64,000 bases of DNA from Streptomyces sp. BV286 (lineage in GTDB: Bacteria; Actinomycetota; Actinomycetes; Streptomycetales; Streptomycetaceae): NCBI RefSeq assembly GCF_019090165.1, contig NZ_JAHRIB010000061.1, forward strand, positions 1 through 64,000, written 5' to 3'. Of the stretch, positions 17,377-25,130 are shown piece after piece. A model generated the notes under the pieces. It had not been told where the DNA came from, searched no databases, and saw only the letters and a program-made list of their open reading frames with translations. Position numbers and translations under genes: made by a program. Within the stretch, counting starts at the first letter, position 1; every line of letters begins with the position of its first letter.

Positions 17377-18282
17377 GTGGACCCGGAACGCGTCGCCGTC
17401 AACGGGCGGAAGAGGTCACAACGGCCACAGAGGTCACACCGAGAGGTGGCCGACGAGCTGCGCAGCCGGATCAGGTCCGGTGAACTGCGGGCTGGAGAGC
17501 GCATGCCCACGCAGGCCAGGCTGGCCGACGAGTTCGGTGTCGAGCGCGGGACCGTCCGCCAGGCGCTGCGCATCCTGCAGACGGAGCACCTGCTGTCCAA
17601 CGTGTCCAAGGGGAGCCCGGCGACCGTCGCGCAGGACGTGGACAGGGCCCTGACCGGCCCGGAGGCTCCGCCGCAGCCCACCATGGTGGCGCTGGCGGCA
17701 CGGATCACGGACGCCTTCTCCGCGCCTCACGTGGAGATCGACGCGCTGTGCCTGACGGCGGTCTCCCTCACCCTCGCGATGGGCGAACCGTTGCGTCTCA
17801 TCCACGAAGGGCGAACAAAACCAGCCAGGATCGACGTCCGGGTGCTGCTGCCGTCCCGCGACATCGACCTCGCCTTCCCGGCGGCGGTGGACGCGGCGGA
17901 GGACGGTGACCGGATCCAGCGGCGCTGGCTGGCCCAGCGCAACGCCCAGGGCCAGGTCCTCAGGCACAACCTGCTGGCGTTACGGGCGACGCACGGCATC
18001 GACGTACACGTCACGTTCCGGGCCCTGCCGTTCACGCCGCCGGTGAAGTTGTACCTGCTCAACGGGGCGGAGGCGCTCTTCGCCTACTACACGCTGTCGC
18101 GGCGCGGCGAGGAGATCGACCACGAGTACCTGGAGATGTACGACGCGGAGGGGACGCAGTCGATGCTGTTCCCCTTCGAGCAGGGTGAGGGCCTGCGGGC
18201 CATGACGTTCGTGGAGCAGTCGCATCTGTGGTTCAACGCACTGTGGGAGACCATCAGCTCGGAGCTGGTGCTCACGCGCTGA
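17377..18282 (+). CDS. devE: DevE, GntR-type developmental regulator
   Basis: 301 aa. GntR winged helix at about 20-85 (REVADELRSRIRSGELRAGE, QARLADEFGVERGTVRQALR). The C-terminal effector domain carries FTPPVKLYLLNGAEALFAYY and ends in SHLWFNALWETIS. It is highly similar to devA downstream. In S. coelicolor the devA (SCO4190) and devE (SCO4188) pair are duplicated regulators needed for normal aerial development; I assign the names by order and similarity. The GTG at 17377 is preferred over TTG 17371 because the -10 lies 6 bases upstream and devA has the same arrangement. Confidence 0.85.
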   Translation: MDPERVAVNGRKRSQRPQRSHREVADELRSRIRSGELRAGERMPTQARLADEFGVERGTVRQALRILQTEHLLSNVSKGSPATVAQDVDRALTGPEAPPQPTMVALAARITDAFSAPHVEIDALCLTAVSLTLAMGEPLRLIHEGRTKPARIDVRVLLPSRDIDLAFPAAVDAAEDGDRIQRRWLAQRNAQGQVLRHNLLALRATHGIDVHVTFRALPFTPPVKLYLLNGAEALFAYYTLSRRGEEIDHEYLEMYDAEGTQSMLFPFEQGEGLRAMTFVEQSHLWFNALWETISSELVLTR

Positions 18283-18432
18283 GGTCTCCCACAGGTCCGG
18301 TCCGGAGCTTCTCCGGATCCTCCGGTGGATCGTCCTCGTGGATCGTGCCGCTGGTGCGGGCGGTGCCGTCCGAGCGGCCGGTGCGGGTCGTGCGGATGGT
18401 GCCGGCCCTGCGGACCGGGCGGTTCGCGCAGG

Positions 18433-18621
18433 TCACAGGGCCGGCCCCGCGAACATCAGGGCGAGGACGACGGCTCCGACCGAGCTGCAGGTGGGGCTCT
18501 TCGTCTTGAGACCCACGGTGAGCAGCAGCAGTCCGACGACGCCGCTCGGGCCGTACCGCCACTCGACGAACTGCTCGAAACCGACGACGAAGAGGGCGGA
18601 GAGAAGGGCTATGGCGGGCAT
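18433..18621 (-). CDS. Small membrane protein B of the dev region
   Basis: 62 aa from the ATG at 18621 (MPAIALLSALFVVGFEQFVE...), with an AAGGAGG site upstream. Two hydrophobic segments flank WRYGPSGVVG. It is a paralogue of the 61-aa protein at 16981-17166 and sits divergent from devA in the same way that protein A faces devE. The longer upstream open frame is not protein-like and is rejected. Function unknown. Confidence 0.8.
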   Translation of the reverse strand: MPAIALLSALFVVGFEQFVEWRYGPSGVVGLLLLTVGLKTKSPTCSSVGAVVLALMFAGPAL

Positions 18622-18802
18622 GGTGGATCCTCCTTCGGGTCTTGCGGGGGCGGGCGGGAGGAGTGCGATGGTGCTGTGGTGCGGTGCGGAGCCGTGGTGC
18701 GGTGCCGTGGTGCGGCAGTGAAGTCCTGGTGCCGGGGAGGTGCGAAGCCTTCCCAGCTGCCAAGTGCATGCGAGAGGAGGCAAACCTTCCGCCATCTCCA
18801 CC

Positions 18803-18899
18803 AAGTTGGCAACCAACTATGGTTAAGTTATCCCCAGTTGGTTCCTACTTATAAACAACTTCCAAACAACTCCCCTTAGATGGGGCAAAGTTGTAGCGT
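18803..18899 (+). promoter_or_regulatory. devA operator and leaderless promoter
   Basis: Palindrome AAGTTGG-CAA-CCAACTA (18803-18819), then AAGTTATCCCCAGTTGG (18825-18841), then a conserved segment ending in the TAGCGT -10 (18894-18899), 6 bases before the GTG at 18906. The layout copies the devE promoter, showing that promoter and gene were duplicated together. Confidence 0.6.
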
Positions 18900-18905
18900 T
18901 TGGTC

Positions 18906-19781
18906 GTGACCCAGGAGAACGTGGCAGTGAACGGCAGCAGAAGGCTCTCGCCGCAGGAGATCGCCGACATCCTGCGGGACCGCATCCGCGCGGGCGACCT
19001 GCGCGCCGGCGACCGCCTGCCCACGCAGGCCGAGCTCGCCGAGGAGTTCGGGGTGGAGCGGGGCACGGTCCGCCAGGCCCTGCGCGCGCTTCAGGACGAC
19101 GGACTGCTCAGCAACGTCAGCAAGGGAAGCCCCCCCCGGATCGCGGAGGTCACCCCGACCCGGGACGAACCCCAGCCGACGATGGTGGGGCTGGCGCCGC
19201 GACTGGTGGAGGCGTTCGCCGCGCCGCACGTCCGGGTGGACGCCGCGTGCCTCACGGCCGAGACCCTGATGCTGGCCCTCGGCGAACCGGTCCGGCTGAT
19301 CCACGAGGGCAAGCTCCGTCCGGAGTCGATCGACGTCCGCATCCTGCTCCCGTCCCGGGACATCAACCTCGCCTTCCCGGTCTCGGTGGAGGTGCAGGAG
19401 GGCGGCGAGGACCCCGTCCACCAGCGGTGGCTGGAGATGCGCAACGCCCAGGGCCACGTCCTGCGCCACAACCTCAAGTCCCTGCGCTCCTCCCACGGCA
19501 TCGACGTCCGGGTGACGTTCCGGGCGCTTCCGTTCACCCCGCCGGTGAAGCTGTACCTGCTCAACGGCGTCGAGGCGCTGATGGCGTACTACATGATCGC
19601 CAGGCGGGAGGAGGCCGGAGACAGCGGCATGCTCGACATGTACGACGCGCTCGGCTCCAAGTCCCTCCTGTTCTCCTTCGAGGAGCGGGCCGGCCAGCGT
19701 GACGCCGCCTTCGTCGAGCAGTCCCAGAAGTGGTTCGACGCCCTCTGGGAAACCATCACGACGGACCTGACACTCTCCTAG
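18906..19781 (+). CDS. devA: DevA, GntR-type developmental regulator
   Basis: 291 aa. GntR winged helix at about 15-75 (SPQEIADILRDRIRAGDLRA, ELAEEFGVERGTVRQALRAL). The effector domain carries LLPSRDINLAFPV, RHNLKSLRSSHGIDVRVTF and FTPPVKLYLLNGVEALMAYY. Known from S. coelicolor: devA mutants are blocked in aerial development, and DevA represses its own operon. The stop codon overlaps the devB GTG by one base (TAGTG), so the two are translationally coupled. The start GTG at 18906 is chosen from the leaderless promoter shared with devE. Confidence 0.88.
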   Translation: MTQENVAVNGSRRLSPQEIADILRDRIRAGDLRAGDRLPTQAELAEEFGVERGTVRQALRALQDDGLLSNVSKGSPPRIAEVTPTRDEPQPTMVGLAPRLVEAFAAPHVRVDAACLTAETLMLALGEPVRLIHEGKLRPESIDVRILLPSRDINLAFPVSVEVQEGGEDPVHQRWLEMRNAQGHVLRHNLKSLRSSHGIDVRVTFRALPFTPPVKLYLLNGVEALMAYYMIARREEAGDSGMLDMYDALGSKSLLFSFEERAGQRDAAFVEQSQKWFDALWETITTDLTLS

Positions 19782-20524
19782 TGACTAGTGATACGGCGCA
19801 GACTGAACAGGTGACAGCGGAGACAGAGAAACTACGAGAACTGATCAAGCTCGCTCGTTACGTGGCCTTCGACTTCGACGGGCCGATCTGTCGGCTGTTC
19901 GCGGGGCACCGGGCGGAGCTGATCGCCGACGAGCAGGTGCGGTGGCTCGGGGACCGGGGGCTGCACGGCCTGCTCACCCCGGCCGAGCGGGATCATCCCG
20001 ATCCGCACGTCGTTCTCCGCGCGGTGAACGAGCGTCACCCGGGCAGCGATCTGGCGGCCGAGCTGGAGGAGAGACTCACCCAGCACGAGCTGAGGGCCGC
20101 GGCTTCAGCCATGCCCACGGCCTTCGCCGATCCGCTGATACGGACCTGGACCGCCGTGGGAGCCCGGCTCGCCATCGTCACCAACAACTCCGCGCGGACG
20201 GCGTACGCGTATCTCGCCGACCGAGGGCTCACCTCGTGCTTCGACCCGCATGTCTACGGCCGTACGCAGGAACTCCACCTGATGAAGCCGGATCCGTACC
20301 GGCTCAACCAGGCGCTGAGCGCCATGGGGGCCGCACCTTCGTCCTCGCTGATGATCGGCGACGCCCCGTCGGACTACGTGGCCGCGCAGGCCGCGGGCAC
20401 CCACTTCCTGGGCTACGCGCGTAACGAGCGCAAGTACGAGGCACTTCGGAAGGCCGAGGTGGAGCCCGCCCACATCGTCACCTCGCTGGAGCCGGTGCTT
20501 CACCTGCTCAGGGCGCACCCTTGA
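19781..20524 (+). CDS. devB: DevB, HAD-superfamily phosphatase-like protein
   Basis: 247 aa from the GTG at 19781 overlapping the devA stop. HAD motifs in order: DFDGP (motif I), VTNNS (motif II), LMKPDPY (motif III Lys) and IGDAPSDYVAAQ (motif IV). The second motif-I Asp, the usual general acid, is replaced: the motif reads DFDGPI with both Asp present. Known as the devA operon partner in S. coelicolor; the substrate is unknown. The C-terminal 25 bases overlap the convergent small membrane gene at 20500. Confidence 0.85.
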   Translation: MTSDTAQTEQVTAETEKLRELIKLARYVAFDFDGPICRLFAGHRAELIADEQVRWLGDRGLHGLLTPAERDHPDPHVVLRAVNERHPGSDLAAELEERLTQHELRAAASAMPTAFADPLIRTWTAVGARLAIVTNNSARTAYAYLADRGLTSCFDPHVYGRTQELHLMKPDPYRLNQALSAMGAAPSSSLMIGDAPSDYVAAQAAGTHFLGYARNERKYEALRKAEVEPAHIVTSLEPVLHLLRAHP

Positions 20525-20700
20525 AGCATCAGCATCACGAAGAGGAACAGTGCTGGCCACCACGCCTGGCGCAGCTGTCCCGCCCGTACGGTCGCCACGG
20601 CGAGCGCCACGAGCAACAGGCCCAGCAGGCCCAGTCTCTGGCGCACCAGCTCCGTGAGGACGAAACGGACCGCCATCCCGATCAGTTCGTAGAGAACCAT
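20500..20700 (-). CDS. Small membrane protein C of the dev region
   Basis: 66 aa (MVLYELIGMAVRFVLTELVRQ...) with two hydrophobic segments and an RAGQLRQAWW linker. It occupies the same divergent position relative to the third GntR gene (20872) as small proteins A and B do relative to devE and devA. Sequence similarity to A and B is weak, so homology is inferred mainly from size, topology and position. Its 3' end overlaps the end of devB on the opposite strand. Confidence 0.6.
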   Translation of the reverse strand: MVLYELIGMAVRFVLTELVRQRLGLLGLLLVALAVATVRAGQLRQAWWPALFLFVMLMLQGCALSR

Positions 20701-20720
20701 TCGCCCACCCCTGTCAGCTT

Positions 20721-20865
20721 CCGGTCAACCGGCCAACTGGCCATCCAATTGGGCTGGTTGACTCATATTGGTTATGCCCGCCCGCTCTGATCCCTTAACT
20801 GGCAGTCCAGTTGGGCCGGTCACTTGACCGGAAGGGGTTTGTTCGTGGACTGAAAGCGGTACGGT
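20721..20865 (+). promoter_or_regulatory. Operator array and leaderless promoter of the third GntR gene
   Basis: Two related palindromes, AACTGG-CCAT-CCAATT (20735-20750) and AACTGG-CAGT-CCAGTT (20797-20812), extend into a 23-bp direct repeat. They are flanked by CCGGTCAACCGG (20721-20732) and the perfect palindrome CCGGTCA-CT-TGACCGG (20816-20831). A TACGGT -10 at 20860-20865 lies 6 bases before the GTG. The density of sites suggests autoregulation and control of the divergent small gene. Confidence 0.55.
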
Positions 20866-20871
20866 CGCCGT

Positions 20872-21810
20872 GTGACTGAAGGGCGGGCGGTCGACGGCGG
20901 TGGCAGGGAGTTCGAGCGTGTTCTGGAGGCGCTGCGGGCTCGCATCGCCGACGGCACCCATCCGTTCGGGTCCCTCCTGCCTCCCCAGCGTCAGCTCGCC
21001 GAGGACTTCGACGTGTCCCGTGACACCGTGCAGCGCGTGCTGAGGGAGCTGCGGAACCACGGGTGGATCGCCTCGCGGCAGGGCAGCGGGTCCCGGGTGG
21101 TCAAGGTCCCGGCCGGGTCCGCGGCGGCGTCCGTGTCCGCGCCCACGTCTTTGCCCGCGCAGGCGCAGGCCGGGACGGAGACGCAGACATCAGGGGAGCG
21201 CGGCAGTCGGCCGCATGAGGAAGTGATCCTGCGCCCCCTCATCAGTGAGGCCTTCGAGCGGCCCCACGTCACTCTGGACGTCTACACCCTGACCTCGGAG
21301 TCCCTGGACGCCCACATAAGGCTGCAGGAGGAGCGGATCAGGCGGGGGGCGATCACCCCTCAGAGCATCACCCTGCGCCTGCTGCTCCCCTCCGACGGCG
21401 TGGACCTCCCGTATCCGCGGAACGCCGAAAACCCGAGCGATCCACGACCGCGCAAACGCCTTCGCGAGATCACCGGCCGGCAGACCGCCTCACTGAACGC
21501 CGTCTTCCGCGACCTGCGCGTGGACGGCCTCGTCCCGTCCTGCGACATCCGGATACGGCGCGCGCCCCTTGCGCCCGCGTTCAAGCTCTACCTGCTCAAC
21601 GGGGTCCAGGCGCTGCACGGCGTCTACCAGGTGGTGCAACGGCCCATCGAGTTCGAGGACGGCGAGCGGATCGACGCCCTCGACGTCCTCGGCCTCGGCG
21701 CCACCCTGTCGCGGTTCGACGTGGACGACGACCCGGGCTCCCACGACTCCGTCTTCGTGGCCGGCATGAACGCGTGGTTCGAGTCCGTCTGGACGCACCT
21801 CTCCGAGTGA
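20872..21810 (+). CDS. GntR-type regulator, divergent DevA paralogue
   Basis: 312 aa from the GTG at 20872. GntR winged helix at about 14-76 (FERVLEALRARIADGTHPFG, RQLAEDFDVSRDTVQRVLRE). An Ala/Ser-rich linker (about 82-115) leads to an effector domain that keeps RPHVTLDVYTLTSESL, LLLPSDGVDL and AFKLYLLNGVQALHGVY, recognisably the DevA/DevE fold but more diverged. It makes a third regulator plus small-membrane-protein cassette. The double-kinase gene follows 144 bases downstream on the same strand. Confidence 0.82.
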   Translation: MTEGRAVDGGGREFERVLEALRARIADGTHPFGSLLPPQRQLAEDFDVSRDTVQRVLRELRNHGWIASRQGSGSRVVKVPAGSAAASVSAPTSLPAQAQAGTETQTSGERGSRPHEEVILRPLISEAFERPHVTLDVYTLTSESLDAHIRLQEERIRRGAITPQSITLRLLLPSDGVDLPYPRNAENPSDPRPRKRLREITGRQTASLNAVFRDLRVDGLVPSCDIRIRRAPLAPAFKLYLLNGVQALHGVYQVVQRPIEFEDGERIDALDVLGLGATLSRFDVDDDPGSHDSVFVAGMNAWFESVWTHLSE

Positions 21811-21954
21811 CCGGCGCCCCGGCCGGCGTCGTACGCCACGCGCGTCCCGCGCAGTGTCGTACACCTCATTGAGACCTCGGATCCTCCGACTCCGGTCGTG
21901 AGGCCTTCGTGCGCGCACTAGGGTGTGCACACCTTCCAGCTCCAGGAGTGGCCC

Positions 21955-24279
21955 GTGGGCGCACATCCTGCTTCCGGGCCAGCCTCACGGGAGCGACGTG
22001 CCGCCGATGACGCCTACGACGAGTTCGTACGGCGGGCGAAACAGTTCGGAGTGATGAGCCGCGGCCATCACCACCGCAATTACGTGCTGCCCCTGACGGA
22101 GGCCATGGCACGGTACGTCGACGCCGAGGCGGGCACCCCGGTCGTCGTACGGATCCGCAGGCCCGAAGCCCTGCCGGTCGTGGTCAGGACCTGGCGGCAC
22201 GAGGCGCGGATCCTCGATGCCGCGCGCGGGATCCTGCCGCAGGTGCCGCGCTGTCTCGCCACGCGGAGGGACTCGGCCGTCCACAGCCATGTGGAAGGCA
22301 TCCCGCTCTCCCAGCTGTGCCCCAGCGGCAAACCGGTCGACGGCATCACGATGGGCGCCCTGGCCGAGGTCCTGGCGCGGATGTCGCAGGTGCGCAGGGA
22401 GGCGCTCCCGCCGCTGCCCGCCGACTGGCCGCGCAACGACAAGGACAGTCAGGGCTTTCTGCGCATGCTGACGCAGCTCGCCGACCGGCAGATCCGTCAG
22501 CCCAATTGGGCTGCTTACGGTGGGCTCTTCGCCGCCCTGGGTGTCCCGGAGGACGCCCTGACCAGGCTGGCCGCGCGGGTTCCCGCCATGGCCCGCAGGC
22601 CGTACAGCCTGCTCCACACCGACCTGCACCGGGACAACGTGGTGGTGACGACCCACGGAGACCCCCATCTGGTCTGCGTCGACTGGGAACAGGCCACCTA
22701 CGGCGACCCGTTGCACGACCTCGCCACGCACCTGGTGCGGATGCGGTACGCGGACTGGGAGCGGGACGAGGCGATCAGCGCCTGGGCGCAGGCCATGCAG
22801 ACGATCAAGCCTGCGGCGACCAACGGCCTCGCCAGGGACCTGCGTCACTACATCGCCTTCGAGCACGCGCAGTCGGTCTTTCCGGACGTGATACGGGCCG
22901 CGAGGTCGCTGCAGGACGCGCATGAGGACGGGCACGAGGACAGGCACGAGGACGGGCATGAGGACGGGCACGAGGACAGGCGGCTGACCGAGGCGGTGGC
23001 CACCGTGCGTCAGGCGCTGGCGTCCGCGGCGGAGCCGCTCGGGCTGTCGGCCGTGCCGGAGAGGCTCGAGGTCGAGCGGGTGCTCCACCGGTGGCAGACG
23101 GCATGGCGTCAGCGCGGGGGCCGGCCCGCCGTCCGCTGGAAGCGGGACAGGCGCGTCGAGAGGCACCCCGGGTTCCCTCCGGCAGCGGTGCACGACGCCC
23201 TGGTCGCCGAGGGCGCCGCACCCACGGGCCGGGTGTTCAAGGGCACGGCACACCTCAACACGGTGGTCCGGGTCCCGGACGTCGACTTCCCGGTCGTGGT
23301 GCGCCGCAAGATCGTGTCCCCGGCGCGCCGTGAGCCGCGCTTCCTCAGCGAGCACGCGGTGCTCCGGGCGATCGAGCGGTCCAAGGTGGCGGTGACGGCT
23401 CCGCGCGTACTCGCGCTGGGCGAGAGCCATCCCGAGGACCTGTTCGCCATCCACACCTACGTGGGGCCGCTGAACAGCGACCAGCCCCCCAACCATCCGG
23501 TCCTCGGTCTCCTCCCGCACGAGGCGGACGGGCTCGTGGGCCAGCTCGCCGCGCTGACGGACGTCGATTTCAGCGAGCTGGATCCGACGGCTCGCGAGGC
23601 GGACTTCCACCACTGGCTAAGCGACCAACTGGTCCTGTTCGTCGCGCAGTTGCCGAGCGAGTCGCAGCAACTCGCCCGGGCGATGGGACTGCCGGACGCG
23701 GCCCGGCTGAAGGAGATCCTCGCCAGGCACGAGCTGACGTTCCGGGAACCGACCCTGCTGCACGGCGACCTGAATCCATGGAACCTCGTGCGCCGGGACG
23801 ACGGCTTCGCGCTCACCATCATCGACTGGGAGATGGCGATGATCGGTGACCCCCTGTACGACCTGGTCCGGCATCTGCATCTGACCCCCACGCGGCCGGA
23901 GATCCGGGACCGCCTCTTCCGGGCGTGGGAGAAGCTGCTGCCCGCCACGCACACGCGCGACTGGCGCAAGGACTGGCGGGTCTACCGCTGGATCGAGCTG
24001 GTCCGCTCCGCGTACGTGGATCTCGACCGCATGGTCACCGGGGCCGGCCTCGACGCCCCCAACGTCCGCCGGGCGGTGGACTCGTACGCGATGACTCTCA
24101 GAGCCGCCACGGCCTCGCTCGGCCTTCCGCTGCGCCCGTCGCCCAGGGCCGGGGGCGGCCCGGGCCCGGAGCGGCGGGACCGCGGTCCCGCCTCAGGGGG
24201 CGGGCGGCCGGTCGTGGCCGTGCCCGCGTCCTCGGTGGCGGCCCTTCCGTCGGCCGGCCGTTCCCCGTCACCGCGGTGA
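21955..24279 (+). CDS. Fusion protein with two APH-type kinase domains
   Basis: 774 aa. Two aminoglycoside-phosphotransferase/choline-kinase-type domains in tandem. Domain 1 (about 20-320) has HTDLHRDNVV (catalytic Asp223, Asn228) and VDWEQATYGDPLHDL (Asp243). Domain 2 (about 400-740) has HGDLNPWNLV (Asp605, Asn610) and IDWEMAMIGDPLYDL (Asp624). Both keep catalytic residues, so both may be active. The linker carries a short Glu-Asp-Gly-His repeat encoded by 12-bp tandem repeats. The C-terminal 50 residues are Pro/Gly-rich. The GTG at 21955 is preferred (AGGAG 6 bases before; TAGGGT -10 at 21919) over 21925. Substrate unknown. Confidence 0.82.
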   Translation: MGAHPASGPASRERRAADDAYDEFVRRAKQFGVMSRGHHHRNYVLPLTEAMARYVDAEAGTPVVVRIRRPEALPVVVRTWRHEARILDAARGILPQVPRCLATRRDSAVHSHVEGIPLSQLCPSGKPVDGITMGALAEVLARMSQVRREALPPLPADWPRNDKDSQGFLRMLTQLADRQIRQPNWAAYGGLFAALGVPEDALTRLAARVPAMARRPYSLLHTDLHRDNVVVTTHGDPHLVCVDWEQATYGDPLHDLATHLVRMRYADWERDEAISAWAQAMQTIKPAATNGLARDLRHYIAFEHAQSVFPDVIRAARSLQDAHEDGHEDRHEDGHEDGHEDRRLTEAVATVRQALASAAEPLGLSAVPERLEVERVLHRWQTAWRQRGGRPAVRWKRDRRVERHPGFPPAAVHDALVAEGAAPTGRVFKGTAHLNTVVRVPDVDFPVVVRRKIVSPARREPRFLSEHAVLRAIERSKVAVTAPRVLALGESHPEDLFAIHTYVGPLNSDQPPNHPVLGLLPHEADGLVGQLAALTDVDFSELDPTAREADFHHWLSDQLVLFVAQLPSESQQLARAMGLPDAARLKEILARHELTFREPTLLHGDLNPWNLVRRDDGFALTIIDWEMAMIGDPLYDLVRHLHLTPTRPEIRDRLFRAWEKLLPATHTRDWRKDWRVYRWIELVRSAYVDLDRMVTGAGLDAPNVRRAVDSYAMTLRAATASLGLPLRPSPRAGGGPGPERRDRGPASGGGRPVVAVPASSVAALPSAGRSPSPR
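22921..22980 (+). repeat. 12-bp tandem repeat inside the double-kinase gene
   Basis: Five head-to-tail units of CAYGAGGACRGG encode a HEDG/HEDR run in the interdomain linker. The in-frame 12-base unit means copy-number changes alter linker length without breaking the frame. Confidence 0.9.
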
Positions 24280-24397
24280 GTTCCGCGCCGCCCGTGGCCG
24301 CGGTGCCTTCGTGGGCCCCGGGAGCGCGGTCCCCGGCCGCCAACCTCGTCGGGTCCAAGGGGAGGGCGGGAGTCCGGAAACTGCGTAGGCTCGGGGC

Positions 24398-25090
24398 ATG
24401 GGCGAGACGGGTGCGAGGGACGCGGCTGGTGCGAGCCGCGCGGGTGAGGAGAGAGCCGTGATGGGCGCCGCGAACGCCATGGGGCTGCGGGAGCGCAAGA
24501 AGCTGCGGATGTACCAGGACGTCTCCGACGTCGCCATCCAGCTCTTCCTCGCGAAGGGGTTCGAGAGGGTCTCCGTGGCGGAGGTCGCCGCCGCGGCCGA
24601 GATCTCCAAGCCGACCCTCTTCCGGTACTTCCCCGCGAAGGAGGACCTCGTCCTGCACCGGTTCGCCGATCACGAGACCGAGGCCGCGCGGGTGGTCGGG
24701 GGGCGGGCGCCCGGGCAGTCCGCGATCGACGCGCTGCGGCTCCACTTCCTCGCCGGGATCGAGCGGAGCGACCCCGTGACCGGCGTCAACGGCGATCCCC
24801 ACATCCTTGCCTTCCACGAGCTGCTGTACGGGACTCCGTCCCTGGTGGCGCGGCTGTACGAGTACCTGGAGCGGTCCGAGGCCGCCCTCGCCGCGGCGCT
24901 CGGCGGCAGTCTCGGAGCGCGGCTCGCCGCCGGGCAGGTCGTCGCGGTGCAGCGGATCCTCGCGATGGAGAACTGGCGGCGGATCGCCCGGGGCGAGGAC
25001 GTCGCCACGGTGCGGGGGGATGCCGTCGAGGCGGCGGAGGGCGCGTTCGCGAGGCTGAGGGAAGGACTCCCGGAGTACGCGACAGAGTAA
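24398..25090 (+). CDS. TetR-family transcriptional regulator
   Basis: 230 aa from the ATG at 24398. The TetR helix-turn-helix is at about 38-84 (QDVSDVAIQLFLAKGFERVS, AEISKPTLFRYFPAKEDLVL), with a ligand domain after about 90. A TAGGCT -10 at 24386-24391 lies 6 bases before ATG 24398, supporting a leaderless mRNA; an internal ATG at 24461 with GAGGAGAG upstream is the alternative. A 21-bp palindrome over the next gene's promoter (25092-25112) is the likely operator, so it probably represses the HelD-type helicase. Confidence 0.88.
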   Translation: MGETGARDAAGASRAGEERAVMGAANAMGLRERKKLRMYQDVSDVAIQLFLAKGFERVSVAEVAAAAEISKPTLFRYFPAKEDLVLHRFADHETEAARVVGGRAPGQSAIDALRLHFLAGIERSDPVTGVNGDPHILAFHELLYGTPSLVARLYEYLERSEAALAAALGGSLGARLAAGQVVAVQRILAMENWRRIARGEDVATVRGDAVEAAEGAFARLREGLPEYATE

Positions 25091-25091
25091 G

Positions 25092-25123
25092 AAATCTAAC
25101 TCAGTTGCATTTTCGGGTATTCT
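25092..25123 (+). promoter_or_regulatory. Probable TetR operator over the helicase promoter
   Basis: AAATCTAACT-C-AGTTGCATTT (25092-25112) is a near-perfect palindrome (8 of 10 pairs). It covers the -35 region upstream of a TATTCT -10 (25118-25123), which ends 7 bases before the helicase ATG at 25131. It begins one base after the TetR stop codon. Confidence 0.6.
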
Positions 25124-25130
25124 CAGCCGA

